This document shows positions 26,571-33,850 of a stretch of 64,000 nucleotides of DNA, piece by piece. Every line of letters begins with the position of its first letter. Within the stretch, counting starts at the first letter, position 1. Origin of the DNA: an uncultured Rickettsiales bacterium (GTDB lineage Bacteria > Pseudomonadota > Alphaproteobacteria > Rickettsiales > UBA1997); NCBI GenBank assembly GCA_934747265.1, contig CAKVGI010000002.1:1-64000 (forward strand). The letters are read 5' to 3'. The position numbers and the translations under genes were made by a program. The notes below the pieces were generated by a model. It was given only the letters and a program-made list of their open reading frames with translations, did no database searches and was not told the origin of the DNA.

Positions 26571-26760
26571 ATATACTTTTCTTAATTTAATTTTAACATA
26601 AATAATAAGAAATACTATATAAAAGATATTAATATTTTACAAACGATTTTAAAATTTAAGACCATTTTATAAAACAATATTTTTTATTAATTAATATTTT
26701 AAATATAAATTTCCATAAAAATCTTATTGATTTTAAAAATGTTTTTATTATATTTTTTTT

Positions 26761-27102
26761 ATGTTCAGAATACTAAAAAATATGAATAAGATTTTGAATA
26801 TTATAAAAATTGTTTGTTTGCTATTAGTAATACTGTTTATAGTATTTTTTTCAATTATAAATAGCCAGCTAGTAAAAATTAATTTTGATATTTTTCCATT
26901 TAATTTTACATTGGAAATAAGGTTGTTTTTATTGATTATATTTTGTCTTGTTGCTGGATTTTTGCTTGGAATTGCTACAACTAGTTGGGGTTTACTCAAA
27001 AAACATATTGAAAATATCGGTAATAAAAAGAAAGTAGAAAAACTTGAAAAACAAATTAATGATTTAAATAATAAAAATATAGAGGGAAATAATGGAAAAT
27101 AA
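26761..27102 (+). CDS. LapA-like (DUF1049) inner membrane protein
   Basis: A 113-residue membrane protein with two predicted membrane helices (about 14-33 and 55-75) and a Lys/Asn-rich C-terminal coiled coil (KKVEKLEKQINDLNN). The layout matches the LapA/DUF1049 family linked to lipopolysaccharide assembly. An in-frame ATG at 26782 is an alternative start. It overlaps hflC by 11 bases, implying co-translation. Confidence 0.7.
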   Translation: MFRILKNMNKILNIIKIVCLLLVILFIVFFSIINSQLVKINFDIFPFNFTLEIRLFLLIIFCLVAGFLLGIATTSWGLLKKHIENIGNKKKVEKLEKQINDLNNKNIEGNNGK

Positions 27103-27961
27103 TACAAAAATAACATTTATTGTTTGCGCAGTGTTAATTGGTTTTATTTTTGCCTATGATACTTTTTTTATTGTAAATCAAACGGAACAGGCAGTTATTT
27201 TTCAGTTTGGCGAGCCTGTTAGAGTTATTAAAAAAGCTGGTTTAAATGTTAAAGTTCCTTTTGTACAAAATATCCTACATTTTGATAGTAGATTACAAGA
27301 AATCAGTACAGAAGATAAAGAAGTAATAGCTTCCGATCAAAAACGATTAATAATAAATGCTTTTGTTAAATATAAAATTATAAATCCAATTCTTTATTAC
27401 ACGACAGTTAAAGATGAAAATGGGTTTAATAACAAGTTTTCAACTATTTTAGATTCAAGTCTAAGGCAAGTTATAGGTGAAGTTCCTTTAAATAGTCTTT
27501 TATCCGAAAAAAGAAGTGATGTGATGGAAAAAATACAAGATGTTGTTGATGCAAAAGCAAAGGATTTTGGCGTTGAAATTGTAGATGTTAGAATCACTAG
27601 AAGTGATCTGCCGGCCACAAATAGTGTTGCTATATATAAAAGAATGCAAACAGATAGAGAAAGAGAGGCAAAAGAAATTAGAGCAGAGGGTGATGAAACA
27701 GCACAAAAAATTAAAGCAAATGCAGATAAAGAAAAAGTATTTTTAATGTCAGAAGCAAAGAAAAAAGCGGAAATTATAATGGGTGATGGTGATGCTACCG
27801 CAAACAAAATATATGCAAAAGCTTATTCCAAAGACTCAGAATTTTTTGAATTTTATAGAACTATGAACGCCTATAAAAAATCACTGAATAGCGATAATAC
27901 TAAAATGATTTTATCGCCAGATAATGATTTCTTAAAAAATATAAATGGATTTAAAAAATAA
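27092..27961 (+). CDS. hflC: HflC-like SPFH/stomatin membrane protein
   Basis: A 289-residue protein with one N-terminal membrane helix and an SPFH domain (VNQTEQAVIFQFGEPVRVIKKAGLNVKVPFVQNI), then the KAKDFGVEIVDVRITRSDLP segment and a long helical, charged coiled coil (DREREAKEIRAEGDETAQKIKANADKE). This is typical of HflC, which in E. coli forms the HflKC complex that surrounds FtsH. The usual partner hflK is not next to it; the upstream gene is lapA-like instead. AGAGGG precedes the ATG. Confidence 0.9.
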   Translation: MENNTKITFIVCAVLIGFIFAYDTFFIVNQTEQAVIFQFGEPVRVIKKAGLNVKVPFVQNILHFDSRLQEISTEDKEVIASDQKRLIINAFVKYKIINPILYYTTVKDENGFNNKFSTILDSSLRQVIGEVPLNSLLSEKRSDVMEKIQDVVDAKAKDFGVEIVDVRITRSDLPATNSVAIYKRMQTDREREAKEIRAEGDETAQKIKANADKEKVFLMSEAKKKAEIIMGDGDATANKIYAKAYSKDSEFFEFYRTMNAYKKSLNSDNTKMILSPDNDFLKNINGFKK

Positions 27962-28012
27962 TCCTTCCGCATTTTTATATCATTATATAATTTAAAACAA
28001 AAAAATTATATA

Positions 28013-28408
28013 ATGATAGATGAATTACAAAAAATAGTTTTAAATTGTTTAAATAACCAAACTAGCGAGAATTTTAAACAATTAAGTGGTATTTTTAATT
28101 ATATTGATAAGAATCAGAAATTTCCTTATATTTTCTATTTTATAAATAATATAGAAGATTTATCTACATATTCTAAGAAAATTTATTCTTGTGATATTTC
28201 AATTAATATATATAGTAAAAATCAAAGTAGTATTTATATTGTAAAAATGTTAGAAGAAATTAAAAATATTTTTGTAAATATTAATAATTTTAGTTCTGAT
28301 AAAATTTCAATTATTGATATATTAACAAATAAATCAGATATAATTCTTGAAGAAAATAATTCAATATGGAGAGGTGAAATAACTTCTAAAATTATTTTTT
28401 CTTATTAG
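28013..28408 (+). CDS. Possible GTA/phage tail-completion protein (DUF3168-like)
   Basis: A 131-residue protein without signal peptide. The pattern of an N-terminal LQKIVLNCL helix, FPYIFYF, and a central CDISINIYSKNQSSIYIVKMLEEIKNIF strand-helix block resembles the DUF3168 family, a tail-completion protein of lambda-like phages and of the Rhodobacter-type gene transfer agent (gp8). No other phage gene adjoins it. The match is from recall of the family pattern and is moderate; a second GTA-type gene lies at 41080. Confidence 0.5.
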   Translation: MIDELQKIVLNCLNNQTSENFKQLSGIFNYIDKNQKFPYIFYFINNIEDLSTYSKKIYSCDISINIYSKNQSSIYIVKMLEEIKNIFVNINNFSSDKISIIDILTNKSDIILEENNSIWRGEITSKIIFSY

Positions 28409-28598
28409 TAAAATTAATATTTAAAACATTATTAACTTTATTCTCATTGTTTATTTTTTGATTTACATTGTTGGTAAGTTTTTCTATTTTGTTTAATTCA
28501 TCAATAAATTCATTATCTTGATGTTTTGCATTTTTTAAAATAGAATTTTCTTTATTGTTGATATTAAAATAGCTTGGCTCAATTATTTTATCTGACAT
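28392..28598 (-). CDS. Hypothetical 68-residue protein
   Basis: An Asn/Lys-rich small ORF with the start MSDKIIEPSYFNINNKEN. It is convergent with, and overlaps by 17 bases, the DUF3168-like gene. No family is recognised, no signal peptide or membrane helix is seen, and there is no strong ribosome-binding site. It may be a real small gene or a chance ORF in AT-rich DNA. Confidence 0.35.
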   Translation of the reverse strand: MSDKIIEPSYFNINNKENSILKNAKHQDNEFIDELNKIEKLTNNVNQKINNENKVNNVLNINFTNKKK

Positions 28599-28740
28599 TA
28601 CTCGAAAATTGTTATCTTTTTACATTGTATAATAATATTTAGATAATTGCAACAATTTTAATTTGATATTAGATATTCCCAACTTTTAATATTATAATTA
28701 ATTATGTATAACAATTTAAATTAAATAATATCTCTTATGC

Positions 28741-28890
28741 TCCAATTCGTAAGGGGAAAGCTGACGAAGTCAGTACCTTTTCTCTCGCCCCATCTTTGTA
28801 GGGATGGAGTCGGTCGCAGTCAATATATCCCATCCCTGCCCCACTTCGTAAGGGGGGAGTCAGTCGTAGACTGACAGGGGGGTTGAGAAC
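28741..28890. repeat. Class B double-hairpin repeat cluster, left arm of the mirror island
   Basis: Contains the clearest double hairpin: TTCGTAAGGGGAAAGCTGACGAAGTCAG, in which GCTGAC and GTCAG pair after a C/G-rich hairpin. It ends GTCAGTCGTAGACTGACAGGGGGGTTGAG, the reverse complement of the beginnings of the clusters at 16111 and 32141. 28599-28740 holds nothing that I recognise. Confidence 0.8.
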
Positions 28891-28928
28891 ATTTATTTTG
28901 TTTTATTTTTTAATAAAACAAAATAAAT
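28891..28928. repeat. Palindrome at the repeat-block boundary
   Basis: ATTTATTTTGTTTTATT at 28891-28907 and its complement at 28912-28928 form a 17-bp inverted repeat with four T as loop. It corresponds to the palindromes at 16068 and 32103. Confidence 0.8.
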
Positions 28929-29200
28929 AATTAAAAATTAAAAATTAAAAATTAAAAATTAAAAATTAAAAATTAAAAATTAAAAATAAATATAAAGTTG
29001 AGGGGTTTGAATTTAAAATTTGAAATTAAGAATTAAGAATTAAGAATTAAGAATTAAGAATTATAATAATAATTAAGAATTATAATAATAATTAAGAATA
29101 GAGTAATATATCTATTTAATAAATAAAATAATAATTAATAATATAATAATTAATAATATAATAATTAATAATATAATAATTAATAATATAATACTACTAC
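28929..29200. repeat. Heptamer and AT-rich microsatellite tract
   Basis: About eight tandem TTAAAAA heptamers (28930-28987), then about five TTAAGAA heptamers (29035-29062), then four copies of a 15-bp unit AATAATATAATAATT. The same tract, shorter and in the opposite orientation, is at 32010-32098. 29200-29363 is AT-rich linker. Confidence 0.85.
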
Positions 29201-29363
29201 ATATTATTAAATACTATAATCACACATTAAATATATTATTAATATTATATAAATAATATAAACTATTATATATAAAAAAATATATAATCAATTAATAATT
29301 TTATAAGAATTATAAAATAATATATTAATATAAAATAGAGTTTAATATAATCAAAGTATTTAA

Positions 29364-29590
29364 ACCCCCCTTACCCCCCTTATCAGGGTGGGATGGAAGG
29401 GGAACTTATCAGGGTGGGACGAGAGGGGAACTTAGCAGGTGGGAATGGGAGAACTTTTATCAGGGGGGTGGGAGGACTTTTATCAGGGGGGTGGAGCAGG
29501 CACTACCTTATCAGAGGGGGGATGAGGTAGGCACTCCCTTATCAGATGAAATTGAAATCTCCCCTTATCAGGGGGTGAAGGATAATATTA
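29364..29590. repeat. Class A hairpin repeat cluster upstream of the prepilin at 29731
   Basis: Seven to eight units of CTTATCAGGGGGGTGGGAGGA type follow each other every 27-37 bp. The cluster ends about 140 bp upstream of the prepilin start. It is the inverted counterpart of the cluster at 31620-31745. Confidence 0.85.
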
Positions 29591-29730
29591 AATTGACGTA
29601 GCGGAAAAACACTGATATTAAAAGTTAACAATACTACATATTGCCATAATGTCGGTTTATATCATATAAATTATTTGAAAAATAAAATATTATTTCTACA
29701 ATTATGTAATGTATTAACATTTTTTAATAT

Positions 29731-30435
29731 ATGAAAAATAGCAAAGCATTTTCTCTTATTGAACTATCAATAGTCTTGATCATAATTGGAATGATAACCG
29801 CTGGAATTTTTCAAGGAATACATTTAGTTGAAACAGCAAAAATTAAAGGATTTGCAAATGAGATGAATAATTATAAACAAGCTGTCTTAACTTTTTATGC
29901 AGTTAAAGAATATTTGCCGGGCGATATAGATAGAAACAATAAGATTGGATATCATGGATGTGATACATATGATAAAAAAAGTTTTTCATCTCCATATAAT
30001 ACAAATGATAATATATATGGTATTCCAGATTGTTGCAGTGGACCTTGGGTTGATTTGTTTTTGAATAAGATTATAGATTTTCAACCGATAAGTACAAATA
30101 AAAATCACGGAGATTATTGTTCTGGTGCCGTTGCAATTGGTGCGGCTCCAAAATCAAAATATGTAGACTATTTTGGCTATTTGTTTGAAACTGGTGTGCA
30201 TGATAATTCTTTTAAAAAGCAAGTTATAGTAAGTGATGCTATTTACTTATTGTTAATGAATAATGATAGAAAAAGAGTATATCTTAATCCTTTATTTGTT
30301 GAATATATAGATAAAAAATTTGATGATGGATTATCAAGGAGCGGTAATATTGTGTCCGAATATACGGATTATAAATCAGCAAAAGTAAATAAACAAAAAA
30401 TATATTTGATTTACTATTTGATTTTTAAACCATAA
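29731..30435 (+). CDS. Type IV prepilin-like protein
   Basis: A 234-residue pseudopilin. The short leader MKNSKA is followed by FSLIELSIVLIIIGMITAG: Phe at +1 and Glu at +5 of the mature protein, as needed for prepilin peptidase cleavage and filament assembly. The globular part has the family block LPGDIDRNNKIG, then FLNKIIDFQP and a C-terminal FDDGLSRSGNI segment. It is the mirror partner of the prepilin at 30742, pointing inward to the two tRNA genes. No pilus assembly genes are adjacent. Confidence 0.9.
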   Translation: MKNSKAFSLIELSIVLIIIGMITAGIFQGIHLVETAKIKGFANEMNNYKQAVLTFYAVKEYLPGDIDRNNKIGYHGCDTYDKKSFSSPYNTNDNIYGIPDCCSGPWVDLFLNKIIDFQPISTNKNHGDYCSGAVAIGAAPKSKYVDYFGYLFETGVHDNSFKKQVIVSDAIYLLLMNNDRKRVYLNPLFVEYIDKKFDDGLSRSGNIVSEYTDYKSAKVNKQKIYLIYYLIFKP

Positions 30436-30527
30436 TTGTTAAAAGTATGTATATTAATATTTTTGTCTTTTTTAAAAATAATCTTGACTAAATAAAAAAT
30501 ATATATTATCATTGTACTTATATTGAT

Positions 30528-30605
30528 GGTATGAGTAGCTCAGCTGGTTAGAGTAGCGGCCTGTGACTCCGTTGGTCGTGGGTTCGAATCCCATCTCGTA
30601 CCCCA
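30528..30605 (+). tRNA. tRNA-His (GTG)
   Basis: Cloverleaf with acceptor stem GTATGAG/CTCGTAC, D arm GCTC..GAGT, anticodon loop CTGTGAC with anticodon GTG, and T arm GTGGGTTCGAATCCCAT-like. Counting from T8-A9-G10, the first base at 30528 is an extra G-1 that faces C73, and CCA is encoded at 30603-30605. Confidence 0.95.
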
Positions 30606-30613
30606 ATATTCTT

Positions 30614-30697
30614 GCCTCCGTGGTGGAATGGTAGACACGATAGACTCAAAATCTATTGTCGCGAGACATGTCAGTTCGAGTCTGACCGGAGGTACCA
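30614..30697 (+). tRNA. tRNA-Leu (CAA)
   Basis: Class II tRNA with a long variable arm. The acceptor GCCTCCG pairs with CGGAGGT (G1-U72 wobble); the anticodon stem ATAGA/TCTAT flanks the loop CTCAAAA with anticodon CAA. A73 and CCA are encoded at the end. It follows tRNA-His after eight bases, and the two are probably co-transcribed. Confidence 0.95.
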
Positions 30698-30741
30698 CAT
30701 TATATATATCATAAAATATTATTTATCATATAAAGATATTA

Positions 30742-31482
30742 CTAAAAGTCTATCTTGTATCCAAACTGAAAGCAATTAACGTTTTTTTTATCTTCAATCA
30801 AATCATAATTATTAAGTTTATTTTGAAGAACCGTATTTTTCTTAAAGCATTGTATCCTCATATTACCACCCAATGGATTATTATCATCAATTTTATTATC
30901 TAATTTTTGAGCAAAATCAAGTGTACCTTTTTTATTTTTGTCTCCGTTTAAGAAAACCATATTTTTATTTGCTTCTAAATTTAAAAAATCATCATATCTA
31001 TTATATCCCTTTAAAGGAAGAGCCATATAATAAAAATATCCATCTTTATAATTTTTTGATTGTGGAATGCTTTTATCATTTGCGCTACATTGCCAATTTG
31101 AACAATTAATAGTCGTTTGTGGTTTAAAATCAATTATTTTATTTAGATATAATTCTATTATAGGACCAGAATATGTATTGGCATAAGAATATTCATTTTT
31201 ATTATAATTGTTTTTAAAAAAGTTGTAATAGTCATCACCAGAATATTCTCCAAAAAATCCGTCATCATTTGTATCTCCTGGCATCCTATATTTAAGTACA
31301 TAAAACGCATTAACTGCCTGCTTGTAATTTCTAAATTCAGTTATTAAACCTCTGATTTTTGCGCTTTCAATCAAACTCTGTCCACCAGTAATACCAGCTA
31401 CTAATAATCCAATTATTATAAGAACAATAGATAATTCTATAAGTGAAAAAGCTTTATTATTGTTCATTTTCATTATTATCAT
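30742..31482 (-). CDS. Type IV prepilin-like protein
   Basis: A 246-residue pseudopilin. The leader MIIMKMNNNKA is followed by FSLIELSIVLIIIGLLVAGITGGQSLIE with Phe+1 and Glu+5. The first 55 residues are nearly identical to those of the pseudogene at 14715; the remaining body diverges but keeps MPGDTNDDGFFG, ELYLNKIIDFKP and the KIDDNNPLGGNM segment. Starts at 31473 or 31467 are also possible. The upstream about 120 bp match those of the pseudogene. No assembly machinery is nearby. Confidence 0.9.
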   Translation of the reverse strand: MIIMKMNNNKAFSLIELSIVLIIIGLLVAGITGGQSLIESAKIRGLITEFRNYKQAVNAFYVLKYRMPGDTNDDGFFGEYSGDDYYNFFKNNYNKNEYSYANTYSGPIIELYLNKIIDFKPQTTINCSNWQCSANDKSIPQSKNYKDGYFYYMALPLKGYNRYDDFLNLEANKNMVFLNGDKNKKGTLDFAQKLDNKIDDNNPLGGNMRIQCFKKNTVLQNKLNNYDLIEDKKNVNCFQFGYKIDF

Positions 31483-31619
31483 TATAAAATACTAAAAAAT
31501 GATTAATATACATAATATAATTGTAAATTATAATATTTATTTTTCAAGTGGATTATGTTATATGAAAATTTTGGTATTGTTAGCTTTTTATATATTATTT
31601 AATTTTTCTTTTAATAAAC

Positions 31620-31745
31620 TTCACTCCCTATGATAAGGGTTCCACAATCCACAAGACCACATTGTTCCACACTGATAAGACCACATCGTTCCACACTGAT
31701 AAGAGCCCCCTCATTCCCACCTGATAAGGGGGGCAAGGGGGGTTT
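31620..31745. repeat. Class A hairpin repeat cluster upstream of the prepilin at 30742
   Basis: Four to five units of the form CACACTGATAAGACCACA and CACCTGATAAGGGGGG, the inverse orientation of the cluster at 29364-29590. 31746-32009 is AT-rich linker nearly identical to 15796-15960 over long stretches (for example ATATTATTTATAAATTAATA). Confidence 0.8.
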
Positions 31746-32009
31746 AAATACTTTGATTATTTTACACTTTGTTTTTTATATTAATATATTATTTATAAAT
31801 TAATATGTTATAATATATTAATTTATAATTCTTATAAAATTATTAATTGGTTATATATTTTTTTATATATAATAGTTTATATTATTTATATAATATTATA
31901 ATATATTTATAATTTGTGATTATAGCATTTAATAATATGTAGTAGTATTTAAATTATTAATTATTATTTTATTTATTAAATAGATATATTACTCTATTCT
32001 TAATTATTA

Positions 32010-32098
32010 TTATAATTCTTAATTCTTAAATTCAAATCCTTAACTTTATATTTATTTTCATTTTTCATTTTTCATTTTTCATTTTTCAATTTTTAATT
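32010..32098. repeat. Heptamer microsatellite (TTTTTCA)
   Basis: Four to five tandem TTTTTCA heptamers follow a CTTAATTCTTAAATTCAAATCCTTAAC stretch. It is the inverted counterpart of the TTAAAAA/TTAAGAA tract at 28929-29062 and of the degenerate TTTTCAATTTTCAATTTTCA at 16051-16069. Confidence 0.75.
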
Positions 32099-32102
32099 AT
32101 CC

Positions 32103-32136
32103 ATTTGTTTTATTAAAAAATAAAACAAAATAAATG
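32103..32136. repeat. Palindrome at the repeat-block boundary, imperfect
   Basis: ATTTGTTTTATT and AATAAAACAAAATAAAT form an inverted repeat that is partly eroded in its left arm. It corresponds to those at 16068 and 28891 and is directly followed by CTCAACCCCCCTGTCAG. Confidence 0.7.
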
Positions 32137-32140
32137 TTCT

Positions 32141-32400
32141 CAACCCCCCTGTCAGTCTACGACTAACTCTCCCATTACAAAGGGGGCGGAGAGAGAGGAG
32201 GTGTTGACCTCATCAGCTTTCTTCTTACAAAGGGTGGTAAAAATAGGGAATATTGACTACGTCAGCTCCCCCTTTACAAATTGTGGGCGAGAGAGGGGAA
32301 TCTGTATCAGCTCTCTCATTACAAGGATGGTTCGTGTCGGTTTTTCTCTTACAAAGGGAGCAAAGAAGAAGTATCCCACATTAGCTCCTTTACTTTATAA
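32141..32400. repeat. Class B double-hairpin repeat cluster, right arm of the mirror island
   Basis: Five degenerate units: each has a TTGACTACGTCAGCTCCCC part, a TTACAAAGGG hairpin half and a GAGAGAGGGGAAT spacer. A 74-codon open frame across it is a by-product of the repeats. 32401-32585 has nothing else that I recognise. Confidence 0.75.
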
Positions 32401-32585
32401 TTCCTTCAATATTTCTTGTATATAATAGTTATTATTTGATAAGCTATATTGTAAAACCATAATTAGACATTTATATAAAAGTTATTAATACCCAACACTG
32501 ATAATAATATGTATTGAAAATTAAAAAATAAAATGTAAGAATAGTAGAAGATGTATGAATAAAAATGTATTATAAAAGGTATTTT

Positions 32586-32894
32586 ATGAATTCTTTGCAA
32601 AGTTTTTTGTTTATATTCCAAATTATTTTGTCTGTGTTGTTAATATTTTTTGTTTTATTGCAACAAACAGATGAAGATTCTTTAAGTGGAATTGGCGCCG
32701 GTGGTGCAAACGCTAAGATGTTGTCAAAAAGATCTATGGAAACTCCTATATCAAAAATGACAATGATTCTTTTTGTAGTTTTTATGTTTAATTCTCTTTT
32801 ATTAGCTACATTGTCAGCTAGAACATATACAACACATACAGCAAACATGGAAAACTTTATAGAAAATAAAGTTAATGAACAAAAAAGTAAATAA
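32586..32894 (+). CDS. secG: Preprotein translocase subunit SecG
   Basis: The small accessory subunit of the SecYEG channel. Starting at 32586 (AAAAGG upstream) gives MNSLQSFLFIFQIILSVLLIFFVLLQQ, and then the family-typical DEDSLSGIGAGGANAKMLSKRSMETPISKMT loop and a second membrane helix. The frame to 32565 is only an in-frame extension. 102 residues, normal. A terminator follows. Confidence 0.93.
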   Translation: MNSLQSFLFIFQIILSVLLIFFVLLQQTDEDSLSGIGAGGANAKMLSKRSMETPISKMTMILFVVFMFNSLLLATLSARTYTTHTANMENFIENKVNEQKSK

Positions 32895-32907
32895 TTATTT
32901 CTTTAAT

Positions 32908-32933
32908 TGGGATATTTAAAATATCCCATTTTT
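32908..32933 (+). terminator. Terminator between secG and mlaE
   Basis: TGGGATAT at 32908-32915 pairs with ATATCCCA at 32921-32928 and is followed by five T. As mlaE converges from the other strand and ends at 32934, the hairpin could serve both genes. Confidence 0.85.
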
Positions 32934-33704
32934 CTATACAAAAAATATTTCGGTCATCAAGTAATTAAATATAAATATTAGGATAGATGCAAGAACTACG
33001 GCATTTGTTGTAGCTTTTCCAACACCCTCTGCTCCATTACTTGAATTATAGCCATAATAGCAACCTATTGATCCTATAATAAAACCAAAAAATATTGACT
33101 TAATTAAACCAGAAGATACATCCTCCATTTTCATAAAATCAATTGTTTTGATTATATAAGTAGAGCCATTGAAATCAAGACTATATACGCTTGTCAAGTA
33201 TCCACCAAATACGCCTATTATATCAAATATCAATGTTAGTATTGGCAACGATATTATTGAAGCTATTACTCTTGGAGCAATTAAATATCTAAAAGGGTTT
33301 GTTGATAATGTTTTTAAGGCATCTATTTGTTCAGTTACACGCATTGTGCCTAATTCAGCAGCAATTGCGGAACTAATCCTGCCAGCAACCATTAAAGCGG
33401 TCAGAACTGGTCCCAATTCCCTTGTGATACCAAGAACAACAATACTTGGTACTGTATCAACAGCTGACCATCTAGAAGAACCAATAAAAATTTGCAAAGC
33501 AAGAGCGCCACCTGTAAAAACGGCCGTCATTCCAATAACTGGTATTGATAAAAAACCTATTTTGAATAATTGTTGAAATATAATATTAAAGTGCCATTTT
33601 GGAGTGATTGAATATTTTATAATTTTATAAAAAAATATACTTACAGCCCCAAGACTTCTAAAATTTTTTAAAGTTTTTTTACCTATTTCTTCTAATACTT
33701 TCAT
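32934..33704 (-). CDS. mlaE: MlaE-family lipid-transport permease
   Basis: Inner-membrane permease of the MlaFEDB complex that moves phospholipids between the two membranes. The 256-residue product has five to six membrane helices and the family signatures GGALALQIF, VVLGITRELGPVLTALMVAGRISSAIAAELGTMRVTEQIDALKTL. The ATPase mlaF and the MCE protein mlaD usually follow it, but the gene stands alone here. Confidence 0.94.
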   Translation of the reverse strand: MKVLEEIGKKTLKNFRSLGAVSIFFYKIIKYSITPKWHFNIIFQQLFKIGFLSIPVIGMTAVFTGGALALQIFIGSSRWSAVDTVPSIVVLGITRELGPVLTALMVAGRISSAIAAELGTMRVTEQIDALKTLSTNPFRYLIAPRVIASIISLPILTLIFDIIGVFGGYLTSVYSLDFNGSTYIIKTIDFMKMEDVSSGLIKSIFFGFIIGSIGCYYGYNSSNGAEGVGKATTNAVVLASILIFIFNYLMTEIFFV

Positions 33705-33850
33705 ATTTCCTATCCGATTATTCTTTTAAAAGATAACTAACTTTTTTCAAAAAGCAATAATTATTTATTGAAAAAATTAAGAGAATAATAAAAAATGCTT
33801 GAAAAGAAGAAAAGATTTTATATTATACAATTGGTAATTATTTTTTAAAA

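Noticed and set aside
29364..29590. CRISPR array
   Set aside because: Units are degenerate, spacing is irregular, there are no unique spacers of even length and no cas genes in the window.
32201..32425. 74-codon plus-strand ORF
   Set aside because: It lies within the class B hairpin repeats and its product follows the repeat pattern, with no start signal.
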